NCBI GenBank assembly: GCA_017557785.1 | Contig: JAFYYA010000084.1 | Coordinates: 23,223-87,222 of the forward strand | DNA length: 64,000 nt | Direction: 5' to 3' | From: Salinivirgaceae bacterium | Lineage (GTDB): Bacteria > Bacteroidota > Bacteroidia > Bacteroidales > SZUA-534 | Part shown: positions 12,001 to 20,081 of the stretch, piece by piece | Layout: every line of letters starts with the position of its first letter | How positions within the stretch are numbered: position 1 is the first letter of the stretch | Program-made: the position numbers and the translations under genes | Notes under the pieces: generated by a model | Seen by the model: the letters and a program-made list of their open reading frames with translations, nothing else | What the model was told of the DNA's origin: nothing | The model's database searches: none

Positions 12001-15000
12001 TACGACATTGGCATTCGGTAACACACCTATTTATATTAAAGGCGATTGGATTGATGAAAATACCGGCGCGTCGGGCGGATTCCTGCCAGGCACGAACAAC
12101 AGCAGGTCTATTGTAGAGTTCAATGGCACTAGCAGACAGAAGATTGTGCTGTCGGGCGACAACGAGTCGTTCTACATACTGAAAATCAACAACCCGAGCG
12201 ATGTTGAAATTGTTAAGGCAGAATCGGCTGCCGAAGCGGGTATAACAATCAATAAATCGTTGGAGTTTGTCAGCGGCTGTTTGGTTGATACCGCACCGAA
12301 TACCAGTGTTACTCTCGCGCGGACTATCACATCGGTAAGCACCGCCAACTCGGCAAGGTTTGTGGCCGGACCGCTTAAGTGGAATTTGAAATCGGGCGAT
12401 AGCCGCAAATTCCCGGTTGGCACCATTGACAAAACTGCCGGCAAAGTGTACGCACCGACAAATGTCAACGGCGTGACGAAAGACGGTAATTACACTGTGA
12501 CGTTCTATTCGGGAGTTTACAGTTACGATGTCGTATGGCCGTTCACATCGATGAGCAACACCGAAAAGTGGACCGTGACAGCGCCAGATAACGCCAATGC
12601 AAAATTGGGTCTTCGTGTCGGCTCTCGCACATTCGCTTCAATGAGTTCGAGTATGCTCAAACGCGTGAAGATTGCAGGTAACAATGACGTTGAATGGGAG
12701 CCGATAGCCAGTTCGCACAGCGGTGGCTCGCTGCCAGAGGCAATGATAACAACCACTGCGGCTATCAATCTGTCCGATTATAGCGAATATACTCTCGGCA
12801 GCAGCAACAGTACGGCACGATTGTGGAATACAACCGACGAGAACACAACGTTCGACGTTTATATATGCGATGGCGATTACGACGCCACCGAAATCCCGGT
12901 ATACTTCACCGGCATGGGTGGCCCGTACAAGGTGAATTATAAGATAACCGACAAGGAAAAAGGGAAATCGGTTACCATTGCCAGTCCTAAATTCACCGAT
13001 AACGTGGGCTCTATAGCCATAACGGGTAGTGAGTTGGCCGCCAAGTTCGGTCGAAGCGATGGTTATTCGGACCAAGCGTACGAAATAGAAATAACCGGAA
13101 TGACCGACAATAATGAAGACGGTATGCCTGCCGGTGGCAACAAAGTCGATGTGTATGTTCTCTACAACGCCAAACCTGATATTGATGGAGCAGGAACAGT
13201 TGGTATGGGCGATGTCCGTGTTTACACAACCACAGCCAGCGACAAGGTTGATATTTATGAGTGGAGTTCAAACACCAATAAGGCAACTATCGCGCCGACA
13301 GACAATACGGCAAATGTTACATTCGGCACCAATGCCAGCACATATAATGTGACACTGACAGTGAAAAACACTTACATAGAGTCACATGGCAAGTCGTGCT
13401 ATCGCGAAAATTCGAAAGTCGTTAAAGTTGATGAAAACCCGCAACCCGAAATCAAAGGCAATTTTGGAATTTGCAGGTCTAACAGAAGTGCGACATTCTC
13501 TACCGATAAAGTGGGTACGCATACTTACGAATGGAATATCACAAATGTTGTCGGAGGTTCAGTGGGAGACATAACACTCAGCACGTCAGGCAGAACTGCG
13601 GAAAACAACGAAGTTACACTCACATGGGGCGCCGGATTTGCCGGAACAAAAGCCACTTTGGAAGTAACCGAGGAAAACAGTGGTTTGACAACAACTGTAG
13701 AACGTGTCATAACATTCTACGACGATGTTGAATTGGGTGAAACCACAATTAGCAGCCCGGATGTTTGTGACAACACTATTGGTACAGTTACTATTTCTAA
13801 CACCAATGTCGATTATTTATATAGTATTTTCCAAGATGAGACCGCACTTTGCGATGAGTTTGGCGGGTCATCATCAGAGCCAACTGTGGTAACTACCAGC
13901 GAGCCTTTGCGCTATTCGACAGGTAATCTGAACTTTACTGTCATTATTAAAAACAAAGGTTGCCAAAAAGAATTGACGAATAACGAAATTACTGTTCACG
14001 AGAAGCCGGCAATTGATGATTTCACAATCGATGACAACGATTTGTTCAAGGGCAATTTGGTTCAGATTGATTATACCAAAACAAGTGTGATTGGCCTGAA
14101 CAATTATGAGTTCGCTTATAGCGTCGCAGGTGTAAAATATCGTAATGATGAAGTACCTGCCAATTTGAGCAAGACTGTTGCAACTCCGATGGTGATTAGA
14201 ATCCCCGATGCCGACAGAATGAAGGGTACGCTCACCATCAGTAGCAACGATAATGTGTTGTCTTGCACAAACACTTACGAGATCGACAAACCAATCAGCG
14301 AGGCCTATCTGTGGAGTGGTGGCGGCAATAATACCAATTGGGATAATGCCGACAACTGGTGGGTAGGTACAGCACCTAATAGCGACGAAGTTGATGTGGT
14401 TATCCGTAAAGATAAGAAAATCACTCTTGATGGAGGAAGAGAAGAAGACAACGATATCAGCATGCCAACGGTTAATGCCGCAGTCAGTGTCAGAAACATC
14501 AAAGTTGAATCAGGTGCGGATGTAAATGTTGATAACACGCTGACCATAAATAAAGATGTGGTTTGCAATGGCTCGTTTGCCGGCACAGGCACGGTGGCGT
14601 TTACTAGCGGCTCGCATACCGTTTCGGGTGCGGGCACATTCGCCAATCTGTCGAACGAAGGAACGGTTACAGCAAGCGATGCAATGACCGTAACAGGCAA
14701 TATCGCCAACAACGGCAGCTTTGCAGGAACTATTGCTTTGAATGGTTCATCGACGCAAACCGTCGGTGGTGGCAACTTCGAGGATGTTACCGTCAACAGC
14801 TCCGGTGTCACTATCGATAACAGCATTAACATCGGCGGTAAGCTGACACTCACAAAAGGCATTATCAGCGTAGGTGACGGACAAGCTCTTGTGTTCACCA
14901 ATGGCGCTAAAGATGTTGTGGGCGGAGGAGCCAAAGCGTATGTCGATGGCACAATGTGGAAATATGGAAAAACACCATTCGTATTCCCGACAGGAAACAA

Positions 15001-15931
15001 CGGCCGCCTTGCGAAGATTGGAATAACACCCGGCACCGATGCAACCGACGCCACATATTATTCTGCATCTTACGCTCTTGATGCGGGCAAAGCACCGTTA
15101 ACCAGTGGCCTTTCCGCAGGTATGAGTCGTGTTAGCCAGGCTGAGACATGGTTAGTTGATTGCCCAGGTGGGAAATCAAGCAAGCTTACGCTCTATTGGT
15201 CTGATGCCGAAGCAAGTGGCATTACACCTGGTAAAGAGTCAGATTTGGTGGTCGCTCATTTCACAGAAGGGAAATGGAAGGCCGAGCCTGCCAAGTTCGA
15301 CGGAGTGAATTCCATCTCAACCACATCGTATGTCACCTCATACAGTCCGTTCACGTTCGGTGCTAAAAATCCAGAACCGGATATCAACCCGCTTCCTGTC
15401 ACCTTTGCAGCCTTTACTGGCCGTCAGGCGGGCAACAGCATTGTACTCGAGTGGACAACCCTTTCGGAGAAAGACAACGACTACTTCGAGATTGAGCGCT
15501 CTATCGATGGTGTCAACTTTGTAACCATTGGCTATGTTGATGGTGCTGGTAATTCGAACAGCTTGCTCAACTATCAGTTTGCCGATAACGCACCTGAGCA
15601 GGGACAACTCTACTATCGCTTGTCGCAAGTCGATTTCGATGGCACACGCGAGTATGCCGACAAGATAGTGACTGTGCTTTACGCAGGCGATGACTTTGAC
15701 CAACTGACCATTGTGCCCAACCCGACACATGGATTGTTCCGCGTCAGTGCTTCGGGTTCAATGGCAGGTGGCAGAATCGAGTTGCTGTCACAGTCAGGCA
15801 TGGTAATCCGCATTATCGACATCAGCAGTTTCGATGCCACTGTCGACATCAGCGATTTACCAAGCGGAATTTACGTTCTGCGCTTAGTGACCGACACAAA
15901 GATTCTGCAGCAGAAAGTTGTTAAATACTAA
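3005..15931 (+). CDS. Giant modular T9SS-secreted surface protein (about 4,308 aa)
   Basis: This is a very large exported protein. The ATG at 3005 has a TAGGAG RBS 8 nt upstream; the ATG at 2999 is possible. A signal peptide spans residues 1-35 (hydrophobic core, ending near AWGQ). Five modules follow. Each opens with a G-x-W-x(5)-W motif (near residues 43, 955, 1901, 2831, 3773), continues as long Gly/Asn/Thr-rich beta-solenoid-like repeats, and closes with an (F/I)P-x-G block (near 809, 1761, 2658, 3137, 3995) followed by a YW or KW motif. PKD-like folds occupy about 3410-3570. A fibronectin-like domain (about 4129-4230) precedes the C-terminal T9SS type A sorting domain, which contains VPNPTHGLFRV and ends KVVKY. 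The likely role is adhesion or surface layer; no catalytic motif was seen. The first 1.5 kb looks more A+T-rich than the rest. Confidence 0.85.
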   Translation: MKNLVLDMRSVAKIRVLCLLSLALLTGANNEAWGQTFTSDKDGDWETDLTWVGGAQPSGGSAIVIKNKVTLNSDYTAVGLTFNSGAKLNIKEGCTLTAENGGNIVFSATETIIDGVEGHGYGTLVLKHKIKGNSKTLTTYANVVFEKGVSDGGDPDFSWAVDNAPNIIVYKGTFTNNRNYDKSVANAVTINSEGTFVASDNTICNYVTMNGGTLTINENKFFKVNSQTDKLRTLFVNGDATINGNGTLDVDRIKITGGTLTFNGDITLNQNVNIDGNIEIAEGHVLSFTGLSATFNNLTSCTGSGSCSFPATVTYAATSNHIIAGSYTTLNINASTDYAERILCGIVEVSGTFAPNKHFTLKGDGDATKEFSVKGSVTGRKSLTFEYVNVSLGNSDGEGTMDVDITELNIAEGNTLTIAGNVNLKSDKNQKFNGVDGKNGEIIINDEKTLTSAGTINFANEQTISGNGTFTINKQITGPKLITSANINMNAGKATTDMAYEVAGGTFTNNNVTDNFRFYNLVVSGGTFVAAVDTRAEVMTVTGGTVRIDKDKTLTVTTGNPLLVDGDATFDGGTRSKLSTDNVDLQEGAMLTIKDTVTLTRPLVVNNNATIKGIALSDTLQWDAETTPKISVATGKTLTIGDTLTLVGNVTLEGQMAVVDTAIFNLKGSNIIFTPTSKFTGTEGLISFVPGVTIFGLKNNPEISAKNLNFAGAVTYDATCVAMFPGNYSNTLTLLTADGNDIAMFDTVKISGSLSWSAGRIVLNGNPLFVKDAIGSGTFGEKHMLVAGKKSKYVFVAAENKAAGDLNLTIPIGTSSLTSSGAWQYSYSPATISINEEVAMGDTIEVQVEDDALNGKATDLRRYWTINSNRDLTGTVTFTYAEADDVMGYGKSAAHYWRVFHGNDVFDGADDPQSPFELGGHERTFSVALDGDKYINGTWTACEWPAAVTLYSFGSGDWNSPDSWTTNSAGSTHEGGRVPDANCDVVILPKDVITGTGAGITARSVMLKNETSTLIIPVGCGVSINNLSGEGKLIIDGSGEFPEGIANTELFMAPGGGTTEFRGSPDGPAATFILKQPKFNNLVINFGKDGEKLQLPNNESHKLIINGSLELTNGTVEYTQKGQYISVAGDINIGKKGSIINSATEGGVVVGGDTLVVGGNLINNGIIRLTRRVWNGYNPTVASQDEEDKGRGILRFVGESNVKFECYDTTNISQLIIDKGSDWTYKVTLDGKKEKVFGLLGRATNIANPEGFANKQAYPANPKQLFKPLWIKAGTLELIGEVHIRSLAEQSDGNNGLDCFYIPAQGCLHLNGDHVKVEVTISDAKSVAYASVIPAGKLIVEKGLFDGKGSSGITFVGTSFIEVRGGTLKGAQFRPSEYALKGITTYIQTGGYAKFDGCGDDKENSPIFYMPEASYTFKMTDGTLEVCSAMKKAESIGSFVVKSNPENGKILGGTIIINTGKAIKLNKNKIEDVSNGNYLIATELPLFNLVLRNNNPDNPSTNYVRHYIEDLHKKVLNYQCDITASTIIQNDLTIEDGVVFDTQGRPVTVGRNLNIESGAIVYTKGGGSTENEFIMNGTGELTVNGEIKDISGSAKEGFYNLTFAEGASVSMKSDITVRGLFKLAERATMNDGSKNKTYTISGDIEIDGTYDKCTSCASKMVIGGENIYTKGTGVLSNVDINAGSELLLSDRTNPGRQTKLAITGKLNFVSETQFNIGGSNLEFGPEAEVVGSFGPTRMIRTVGTSSRGVTKVFAANGEFLFPFGFVADKAYYTPAKIKYTTADTYGSVTSRPVYGQSFRDDNSLKSYWITEERGFSGASLTQYYYWYDATLSEGATDAWVPARRNGSIWEMFGSNMLELDDPNNRHIYFDPSVKSATGYYTCGLPESFESTGTPLYTSNVVADTLDWFGSGVTWSESPNGDPCNCIPSGNTPVYIGDGGEYNRNVKIAVSDDYTGPKAECASLNIAPGSTLDITNYSEFKSPIVDVDESVGAGKLRLSSDKFPEGDFGKFNGEFGGTIEYYGKGYAIPTASIDGSALTNYRNLIISGGASGSDSISMPACGITVFDSVTISGRVCTNPTGDYTININKNLIIAEGGQFEVFDDGTNHMQTIKVGDSLIVANGATMIANGTTPNTTLSLLQIGGSLIVDGTINGNRKIDNATFYKFNTEFVGNNDAEIKSNVDMTFNMLTCNKNSLDVKLILRKCKKINTAVNNAILTLTKGTLVVAVEDGQGVDLSNNADFPIPADACLHVISGNANVANHTYKKQLLLSGHIVVDGGVLRIGKEDGSVHNDILYAPDGKPSITINGGKLYVNGQISRQLIPETGSLIWKQTNGDVVIYGNERPTTENLRGRGAFEVLNDGEFDMSGGTITVMTGGGEDQYGDILIDPATMKCTGGTIIASNGSLKIRVPHNMYNLEVANGATLNAYTALNVNELKIDNSGVFNALDHNLTIRKAFKNYNNQNGSGISEGFNYGTSAQLTTFVGSDMTYEGINASATQFNTLEIDGDLNMVKGHSDMRVGGNLTQNSGTVTDNGNVISLYGNLVYYGNFVGSGGIDFCRGDGDVQYIDGNGMGSIGTVIVSNTSEVYLNNSPFRITNKIILGSSLYINRNNVILIDTATVEVKDGVFDGNHMIRLNGEHEDAGVTKYVKKNKSEFTIPVGILHNGNRYYTPAIYEFKSNSGTNVRSITVKTINSRHKNLTYEPSYGLDYYWNVATDGFGEDGSDNFSSEIGDYEVTQKYVYPESKMSGTKDTLFPEYLYYGGTDEYKWIDLRAKKGAGSELAYVAKDSVIFKPFGHIAGDYTVGVVGTTAAEDTNIYTARPVLYTGGNKKGGEWDNPKTWYNKDGVSLFDEMGGVVPENYKIDGNPVHILPGDTVYVKRSGTKAYSLTFEDGEELGVLNIGNTVGSDFGRVNGVGHLVMTPVSAATGNYYKMPAGNFRSFLTDERSIIEFAGGSGKLPNEIVGHVSMPLQNVILSGGGTKTLTKESGEYINKSMTIRNNTTLAFGNTPIYIKGDWIDENTGASGGFLPGTNNSRSIVEFNGTSRQKIVLSGDNESFYILKINNPSDVEIVKAESAAEAGITINKSLEFVSGCLVDTAPNTSVTLARTITSVSTANSARFVAGPLKWNLKSGDSRKFPVGTIDKTAGKVYAPTNVNGVTKDGNYTVTFYSGVYSYDVVWPFTSMSNTEKWTVTAPDNANAKLGLRVGSRTFASMSSSMLKRVKIAGNNDVEWEPIASSHSGGSLPEAMITTTAAINLSDYSEYTLGSSNSTARLWNTTDENTTFDVYICDGDYDATEIPVYFTGMGGPYKVNYKITDKEKGKSVTIASPKFTDNVGSIAITGSELAAKFGRSDGYSDQAYEIEITGMTDNNEDGMPAGGNKVDVYVLYNAKPDIDGAGTVGMGDVRVYTTTASDKVDIYEWSSNTNKATIAPTDNTANVTFGTNASTYNVTLTVKNTYIESHGKSCYRENSKVVKVDENPQPEIKGNFGICRSNRSATFSTDKVGTHTYEWNITNVVGGSVGDITLSTSGRTAENNEVTLTWGAGFAGTKATLEVTEENSGLTTTVERVITFYDDVELGETTISSPDVCDNTIGTVTISNTNVDYLYSIFQDETALCDEFGGSSSEPTVVTTSEPLRYSTGNLNFTVIIKNKGCQKELTNNEITVHEKPAIDDFTIDDNDLFKGNLVQIDYTKTSVIGLNNYEFAYSVAGVKYRNDEVPANLSKTVATPMVIRIPDADRMKGTLTISSNDNVLSCTNTYEIDKPISEAYLWSGGGNNTNWDNADNWWVGTAPNSDEVDVVIRKDKKITLDGGREEDNDISMPTVNAAVSVRNIKVESGADVNVDNTLTINKDVVCNGSFAGTGTVAFTSGSHTVSGAGTFANLSNEGTVTASDAMTVTGNIANNGSFAGTIALNGSSTQTVGGGNFEDVTVNSSGVTIDNSINIGGKLTLTKGIISVGDGQALVFTNGAKDVVGGGAKAYVDGTMWKYGKTPFVFPTGNNGRLAKIGITPGTDATDATYYSASYALDAGKAPLTSGLSAGMSRVSQAETWLVDCPGGKSSKLTLYWSDAEASGITPGKESDLVVAHFTEGKWKAEPAKFDGVNSISTTSYVTSYSPFTFGAKNPEPDINPLPVTFAAFTGRQAGNSIVLEWTTLSEKDNDYFEIERSIDGVNFVTIGYVDGAGNSNSLLNYQFADNAPEQGQLYYRLSQVDFDGTREYADKIVTVLYAGDDFDQLTIVPNPTHGLFRVSASGSMAGGRIELLSQSGMVIRIIDISSFDATVDISDLPSGIYVLRLVTDTKILQQKVVKY

Positions 15932-15967
15932 ACAAGAAAGCCGGCTCAAAGCCGGCTTTCTTGTTTT
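15931..15967. terminator. Bidirectional intrinsic terminator
   Basis: A near-perfect long hairpin (AACAAGAAAGCCGGCT pairing with AGCCGGCTTTCTTGTT) lies between two convergent genes. It has a T tract on the plus side and starts at the stop codon of the giant gene. It probably serves both genes. Confidence 0.9.
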
Positions 15968-15984
15968 TGCTGTCAACCAAACTA

Positions 15985-17052
15985 TTAATCACATTTTAGT
16001 TCAAATCTGAACGGTTTGTCGAATTTTCGCTGCGAGTAGTAAGTAACTGATGGTTTGGTGAGATTCATAATCATTGTCCATTGTGTGCCACCAATGAAAT
16101 TCTCGCCCCACGGCTGCTGTGCAACCGAAAAAACAGCGTCATTCAGTTGCTGCGCGTTCATAATACCTTGTGAACCATCGTAAAGGTCGCAGAGTATGTC
16201 GTAGCGGGTATCACCAAAAATCAGACCTGCATTGAGTTTCTGTTGACACAGGTAATGGTTGGTAACTGTATGAGTCTCGGTTACCACCATCTCGTTTTCA
16301 ACGTATTCAACCACAACACTTTTGCCCGATGCGTCTGACATTGCGTAGTGGTGTGCGGCGCCTATATCGGAATGCATGTCGATTTTGCCGAGTAGTTTGA
16401 TGGCTTCATCAACAGATGCGGCTTTTTTCAGCAGATAGGCAATTGCGCTGGTGGTGGTAAGTGCAGGTTTGCCCGTATTTTGATGAGTTTCAGCATCATC
16501 GCCTGCCATTAGGTCGGCAATTGCGAATCCCTTCTCATTGATGCCATCGAGAGCCAGAAAAAGTCCGCTCAGTGCCACATATTGATTTACAAAACCCTCA
16601 GGCAGCCATCCGTCGCCTAATCCGTAAAATTCTGTATTAAAGGTGGATATGTATTCATATCCGTTTTTTGGAACAACGTGCATTATCATTGCATTTGCAG
16701 TCATATAGTCGAAATTGCGGCCCATCAGCACGTCGCCATCGGGAGTGCGCACGGTCAGTGTCGAGCAACCATAATTCATTGTGTCGGTTGATGTTGGCGG
16801 GGTGTAGTATCCTTTCGACAGGAACTGGTTGATGTAAAGAATCACTTCTTGCGAATTTTTAGCACCGCCCTTTTCCAAAAAATCGTCAAAACCGTCGTCG
16901 CCACGGTATTCCATATAATACATGCCGTCGTCAAGTTTCTGGACCGACATGGCACCCTTTATCAGTGAACCGAATGTCGCCCAAACGCAAGCAATGGCGA
17001 CAATAATCAATGAAAGAATGCCTAACAGTGTGATTTTTAATAGTTTTTTCAT
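15985..17052 (-). CDS. Membrane-anchored linear amide C-N hydrolase (Ntn/C45-like)
   Basis: This is a member of the choloylglycine hydrolase / acyl-CoA:6-APA acyltransferase superfamily, N-terminal nucleophile enzymes that cleave linear amide bonds. Residues 1-28 form a membrane anchor or uncleaved signal. The presumed nucleophile is Cys96 in NYGCSTLTV, followed by MGRNFDY, the loop that in this fold binds substrate. A conserved NEKG turn lies near residue 173 and a family-typical TTTSAIAYLL helix follows. Because Cys96 is internal, activity would need processing just before it, as in C45 proteins. The substrate is unknown: a bile-salt-type, N-acyl amino acid or peptide amide would all fit. 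It converges on the giant gene and diverges from the sensor pair. Confidence 0.75.
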   Translation of the reverse strand: MKKLLKITLLGILSLIIVAIACVWATFGSLIKGAMSVQKLDDGMYYMEYRGDDGFDDFLEKGGAKNSQEVILYINQFLSKGYYTPPTSTDTMNYGCSTLTVRTPDGDVLMGRNFDYMTANAMIMHVVPKNGYEYISTFNTEFYGLGDGWLPEGFVNQYVALSGLFLALDGINEKGFAIADLMAGDDAETHQNTGKPALTTTSAIAYLLKKAASVDEAIKLLGKIDMHSDIGAAHHYAMSDASGKSVVVEYVENEMVVTETHTVTNHYLCQQKLNAGLIFGDTRYDILCDLYDGSQGIMNAQQLNDAVFSVAQQPWGENFIGGTQWTMIMNLTKPSVTYYSQRKFDKPFRFELKCD

Positions 17053-17348
17053 ATAAAATGATTTTAAAAGTTGTTGTTATCATTGGCCGCTAAAATATTC
17101 AATATCCCGGCTATTGCAATAGCACTAATGGTAGAACGGCCGATTGATGGCCGTAATATTATAACGGTATGTTTTTCATGTAGTTGCAATATGTGCGGAT
17201 ACAAATCTCAACTATTTCTCAACTATTTCGCCAAATGATGTTTCACATTTGAAAAAAATGTAGATATTTATTTTTTGGTTTGGTAGGGACTTGCGTCAGC
17301 AATTTGCAGGTTCCGCCACTTGTGAGTTAATAGACAAAACAGAGATAT
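17053..17348. other. Divergent intergenic region with two small palindromes
   Basis: This 296-bp stretch separates two divergently transcribed units. It holds a palindrome GCTATTGCAATAGC at 17110-17123 and an ACGGCC/GGCCGT hairpin around 17136-17154. The rest is A+T-rich with no convincing TAnnTTTG box. It probably carries both promoters; no gene is seen. Confidence 0.35.
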
Positions 17349-20069
17349 ATGAAAGTCAGAATCCGTCTAAGTTACAGGGTGCTTGCACTGGTGCTGGGCA
17401 CTGTGTCAGTGGTCATATTTTTTGCCGCGCGAATAATCAATAACCAGTTCCGGTCATCGATAATTGAGACAATGGAAAAGCGCGATGCCGCATTGCTTGA
17501 AGACATTTCGACAACGTTCTCGAACATTGCCGACTGCGAGTACAAGAAACTCGTCACTATGAAATCGGTCATCGAGTCGACCATCAACGGCAGTTATGAC
17601 AGCAATGAAAGTTTCTATAGAAGCATTATCAAAAGCACCTGCAGCAGCAACCCGATGCTGGCCGCCGTTTGGATCTGCTTCGACAACGGCTACGTGAGTG
17701 GCGTGAGCAACGGACGGCAACTTCTGCGGACAGATCGCACATCATATGGCTTTGAGTCGAAAAGCACATTCTTCGACTACGACACTGACAATAACACTGA
17801 GTCGCCATATTACGTTGTTCGCAGGCTCAAAAAGCCGATGTTTTCTGAGCCGTCAACGTTCTTCCAGGACGAGTCTGTAACAAAGAAATATCTGAAATCA
17901 TCAATTGCGCTACCAATTAACAGAAAAGGCGAAACCATCGGTGTCATCAGTTCCGACATCAACCTTCACACTCTGCGCCTGATGGTCGATTCCATTTGCC
18001 AGGCTAGCAACAAGAAGATTACCATCATTTCGTCGAGCGGAATGATTGTCGATTACCATAACCCGGACCTTATTGGCCTTCAGTTTGCCGAAATCGACAC
18101 AGTGATTGCCCGTGCTGACACCAGCAACTCAAAAACCATCTTCATCAAAGATCATATGGGTAACGACAGCATTCTGTGCACGACACTGACCATCAATCCA
18201 GCGGGGCTCGGCAACCAGTGGAAACTGATTGCAACCACATCGGTGGCTGAGGTGAACGCACAGATTAGCAGTTCGCTGATGTTTGTTAGAAAGGTGATTG
18301 CTGTAGGACTTATCTTGCTGGCATTTATCATCTTCATTCTTTCGATGAAGATTGTCACCCCAATCAACAAGGTGAACGCCATAATCAGGAAACTGTCGTT
18401 AGGGCAAGTCGACAATGCTCTGAAGATGGATGTCGACAGCGATGATGAACTTGGACAGATGGCCGACTCATCGAATAAAGTGGTTGACGGACTGCTGCAA
18501 GTCACCAAATTCGCCGAGAACATCGGTAACGGCAATTCAAACTACAATTTCACGCCGCTGAGCGACAAGGACGTGCTTGGCAACGCCATCATCGAAATGA
18601 AAAACAGTCTTGAGCGCGCTAAAATTGAGGAAAACGAGCGACGCGAGGAAGAGGGGCAACTTAACTGGGCATCGAATGGTATCAACCTGTTCAACAAGGT
18701 GCTGCGCGTCGACAATAGTGATATGAAAACGCTTGCGGGCGAGATTATCAAAAACTTGACACTTTATCTTGACTCACAGATGGGCGCCTTCTACATTATT
18801 CCGCCCGATCGCAAGGGCGCCGAGTTGGTGGCACACATCGGCTTTAGCAAAGAGAAGGCATCGGTAAATGGTTTTGTTGAGCCGGGCAAGGGGCTGATAG
18901 GCCGGGCTTATCTTGAGAAAGAGACAATATTCATTAGCGACATAACACCCGATATCGACCAGATTGGCTCGGGATTGGGCCGGGCACTGCCAAAATCGGC
19001 GCTCATTGTCCCGCTGCTCTACAATAAGGACTTGGTGGGTATTGTCGAAATATACTCATTCAAAGTGCTGCAACCATACCAAATTTCGTTTGTCGAGAAA
19101 TTGTCGGAGAACATTGCATCGACAATATCGACAGTGAAAATCAACGGCCAGACAGCGCAGTTGCTCGAAAAATCGAAGCGGCAGGCTGAGATTCTGGAGC
19201 AACAGGAAGAGGAGATCCGTCAGAACATGGAGGAGATGCAGGCCACTCAGGAAGAGTCGACACAAAAAGAAGAAGAACTCACCACAATTATATCGGGATT
19301 CAACTCTGTGATGCCGACTGTCCACTACGACACAAGCAGGCACATCACCGATGTGAACGACGAATTCGCCGCATTGGTGAACAGCAAGCGCGAGAAACTT
19401 ATTGGCAAGCGCCACAAATCAGAAGTGATAATGGACGAAAAGGAGCAGACACTGCACGAACACTTCTGGGAAGAGTTGTTGAAAGGCAACATTATGGAGA
19501 GCGAGGAGTTGTACACAAACGGCAAGAAACAAGTCTGGCTGCTTGAGCGGTTCATTCCTGTGACTGATGCCGATGGTGTCATAACCGAAATAGTTGAGAT
19601 TGGCATCGACATCACGGCTCAAAAGAAAATTGAGGAGAAGATTCAGATGATTCAGGAGGGCGTGATACCCGATGACCTGAAAAAGGAAATTGTGCCCGAA
19701 TTGGCCGAGACCAAGCAGCAGCTCATCGACCTGACCAACCTGAATGTGGTTTACAAAAACGACGAGAAGAAGATTGCCGACATTCTGAAACGCTACGCGG
19801 AACAGATTCCGGCACAGATTTCAGAAATGGAGAGTCTGGTTAAGGACCGCAACTATAAGAGCCTTAAAACAGTGGCAAAATCATTGAAAACAAAGATTAA
19901 CTATCTGGGAATAAGGCATATTTACAACTCTATTGACAAAATCATCAAACTTATAGATGACGATAAGAACCTGACCGCCATCCCCGGGTTGTTCAAAACA
20001 ATGAAAACATTGTGGGATGCGGCTGGAGCCGAACTGAACGACATCGTGAACTACAAGACCAAACTTTAA
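17349..20069 (+). CDS. Cache-HAMP-GAF-PAS sensor with C-terminal degenerate HPt-like domain
   Basis: This is a transmembrane sensor of 906 residues. A first TM (about 10-28) and a second (about 315-335) bracket a periplasmic double-Cache-like region. A HAMP segment begins at TPINKVNAII, followed by a second HAMP-like DKDVLGNAI stretch, a GAF domain (about 450-590), a coiled coil rich in Glu/Gln (about 605-650) and a PAS-like domain (about 655-760). The last 90 residues resemble a four-helix histidine phosphotransfer domain, but the position of the phospho-acceptor His is Lys844 (AKSLKTKINYLG). No histidine kinase, GGDEF, EAL or chemoreceptor signalling domain is present. A paralogue follows 12 nt downstream, so the pair is an operon. 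Output partner unknown. Confidence 0.75.
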   Translation: MKVRIRLSYRVLALVLGTVSVVIFFAARIINNQFRSSIIETMEKRDAALLEDISTTFSNIADCEYKKLVTMKSVIESTINGSYDSNESFYRSIIKSTCSSNPMLAAVWICFDNGYVSGVSNGRQLLRTDRTSYGFESKSTFFDYDTDNNTESPYYVVRRLKKPMFSEPSTFFQDESVTKKYLKSSIALPINRKGETIGVISSDINLHTLRLMVDSICQASNKKITIISSSGMIVDYHNPDLIGLQFAEIDTVIARADTSNSKTIFIKDHMGNDSILCTTLTINPAGLGNQWKLIATTSVAEVNAQISSSLMFVRKVIAVGLILLAFIIFILSMKIVTPINKVNAIIRKLSLGQVDNALKMDVDSDDELGQMADSSNKVVDGLLQVTKFAENIGNGNSNYNFTPLSDKDVLGNAIIEMKNSLERAKIEENERREEEGQLNWASNGINLFNKVLRVDNSDMKTLAGEIIKNLTLYLDSQMGAFYIIPPDRKGAELVAHIGFSKEKASVNGFVEPGKGLIGRAYLEKETIFISDITPDIDQIGSGLGRALPKSALIVPLLYNKDLVGIVEIYSFKVLQPYQISFVEKLSENIASTISTVKINGQTAQLLEKSKRQAEILEQQEEEIRQNMEEMQATQEESTQKEEELTTIISGFNSVMPTVHYDTSRHITDVNDEFAALVNSKREKLIGKRHKSEVIMDEKEQTLHEHFWEELLKGNIMESEELYTNGKKQVWLLERFIPVTDADGVITEIVEIGIDITAQKKIEEKIQMIQEGVIPDDLKKEIVPELAETKQQLIDLTNLNVVYKNDEKKIADILKRYAEQIPAQISEMESLVKDRNYKSLKTVAKSLKTKINYLGIRHIYNSIDKIIKLIDDDKNLTAIPGLFKTMKTLWDAAGAELNDIVNYKTKL

Positions 20070-20081
20070 AAACTTACGGCA

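Noticed and set aside
15338-15730. Minus-strand open frames inside the giant gene and other long genes
   Set aside because: They are shadows of the coding strand, with low-complexity translations and no start signals.
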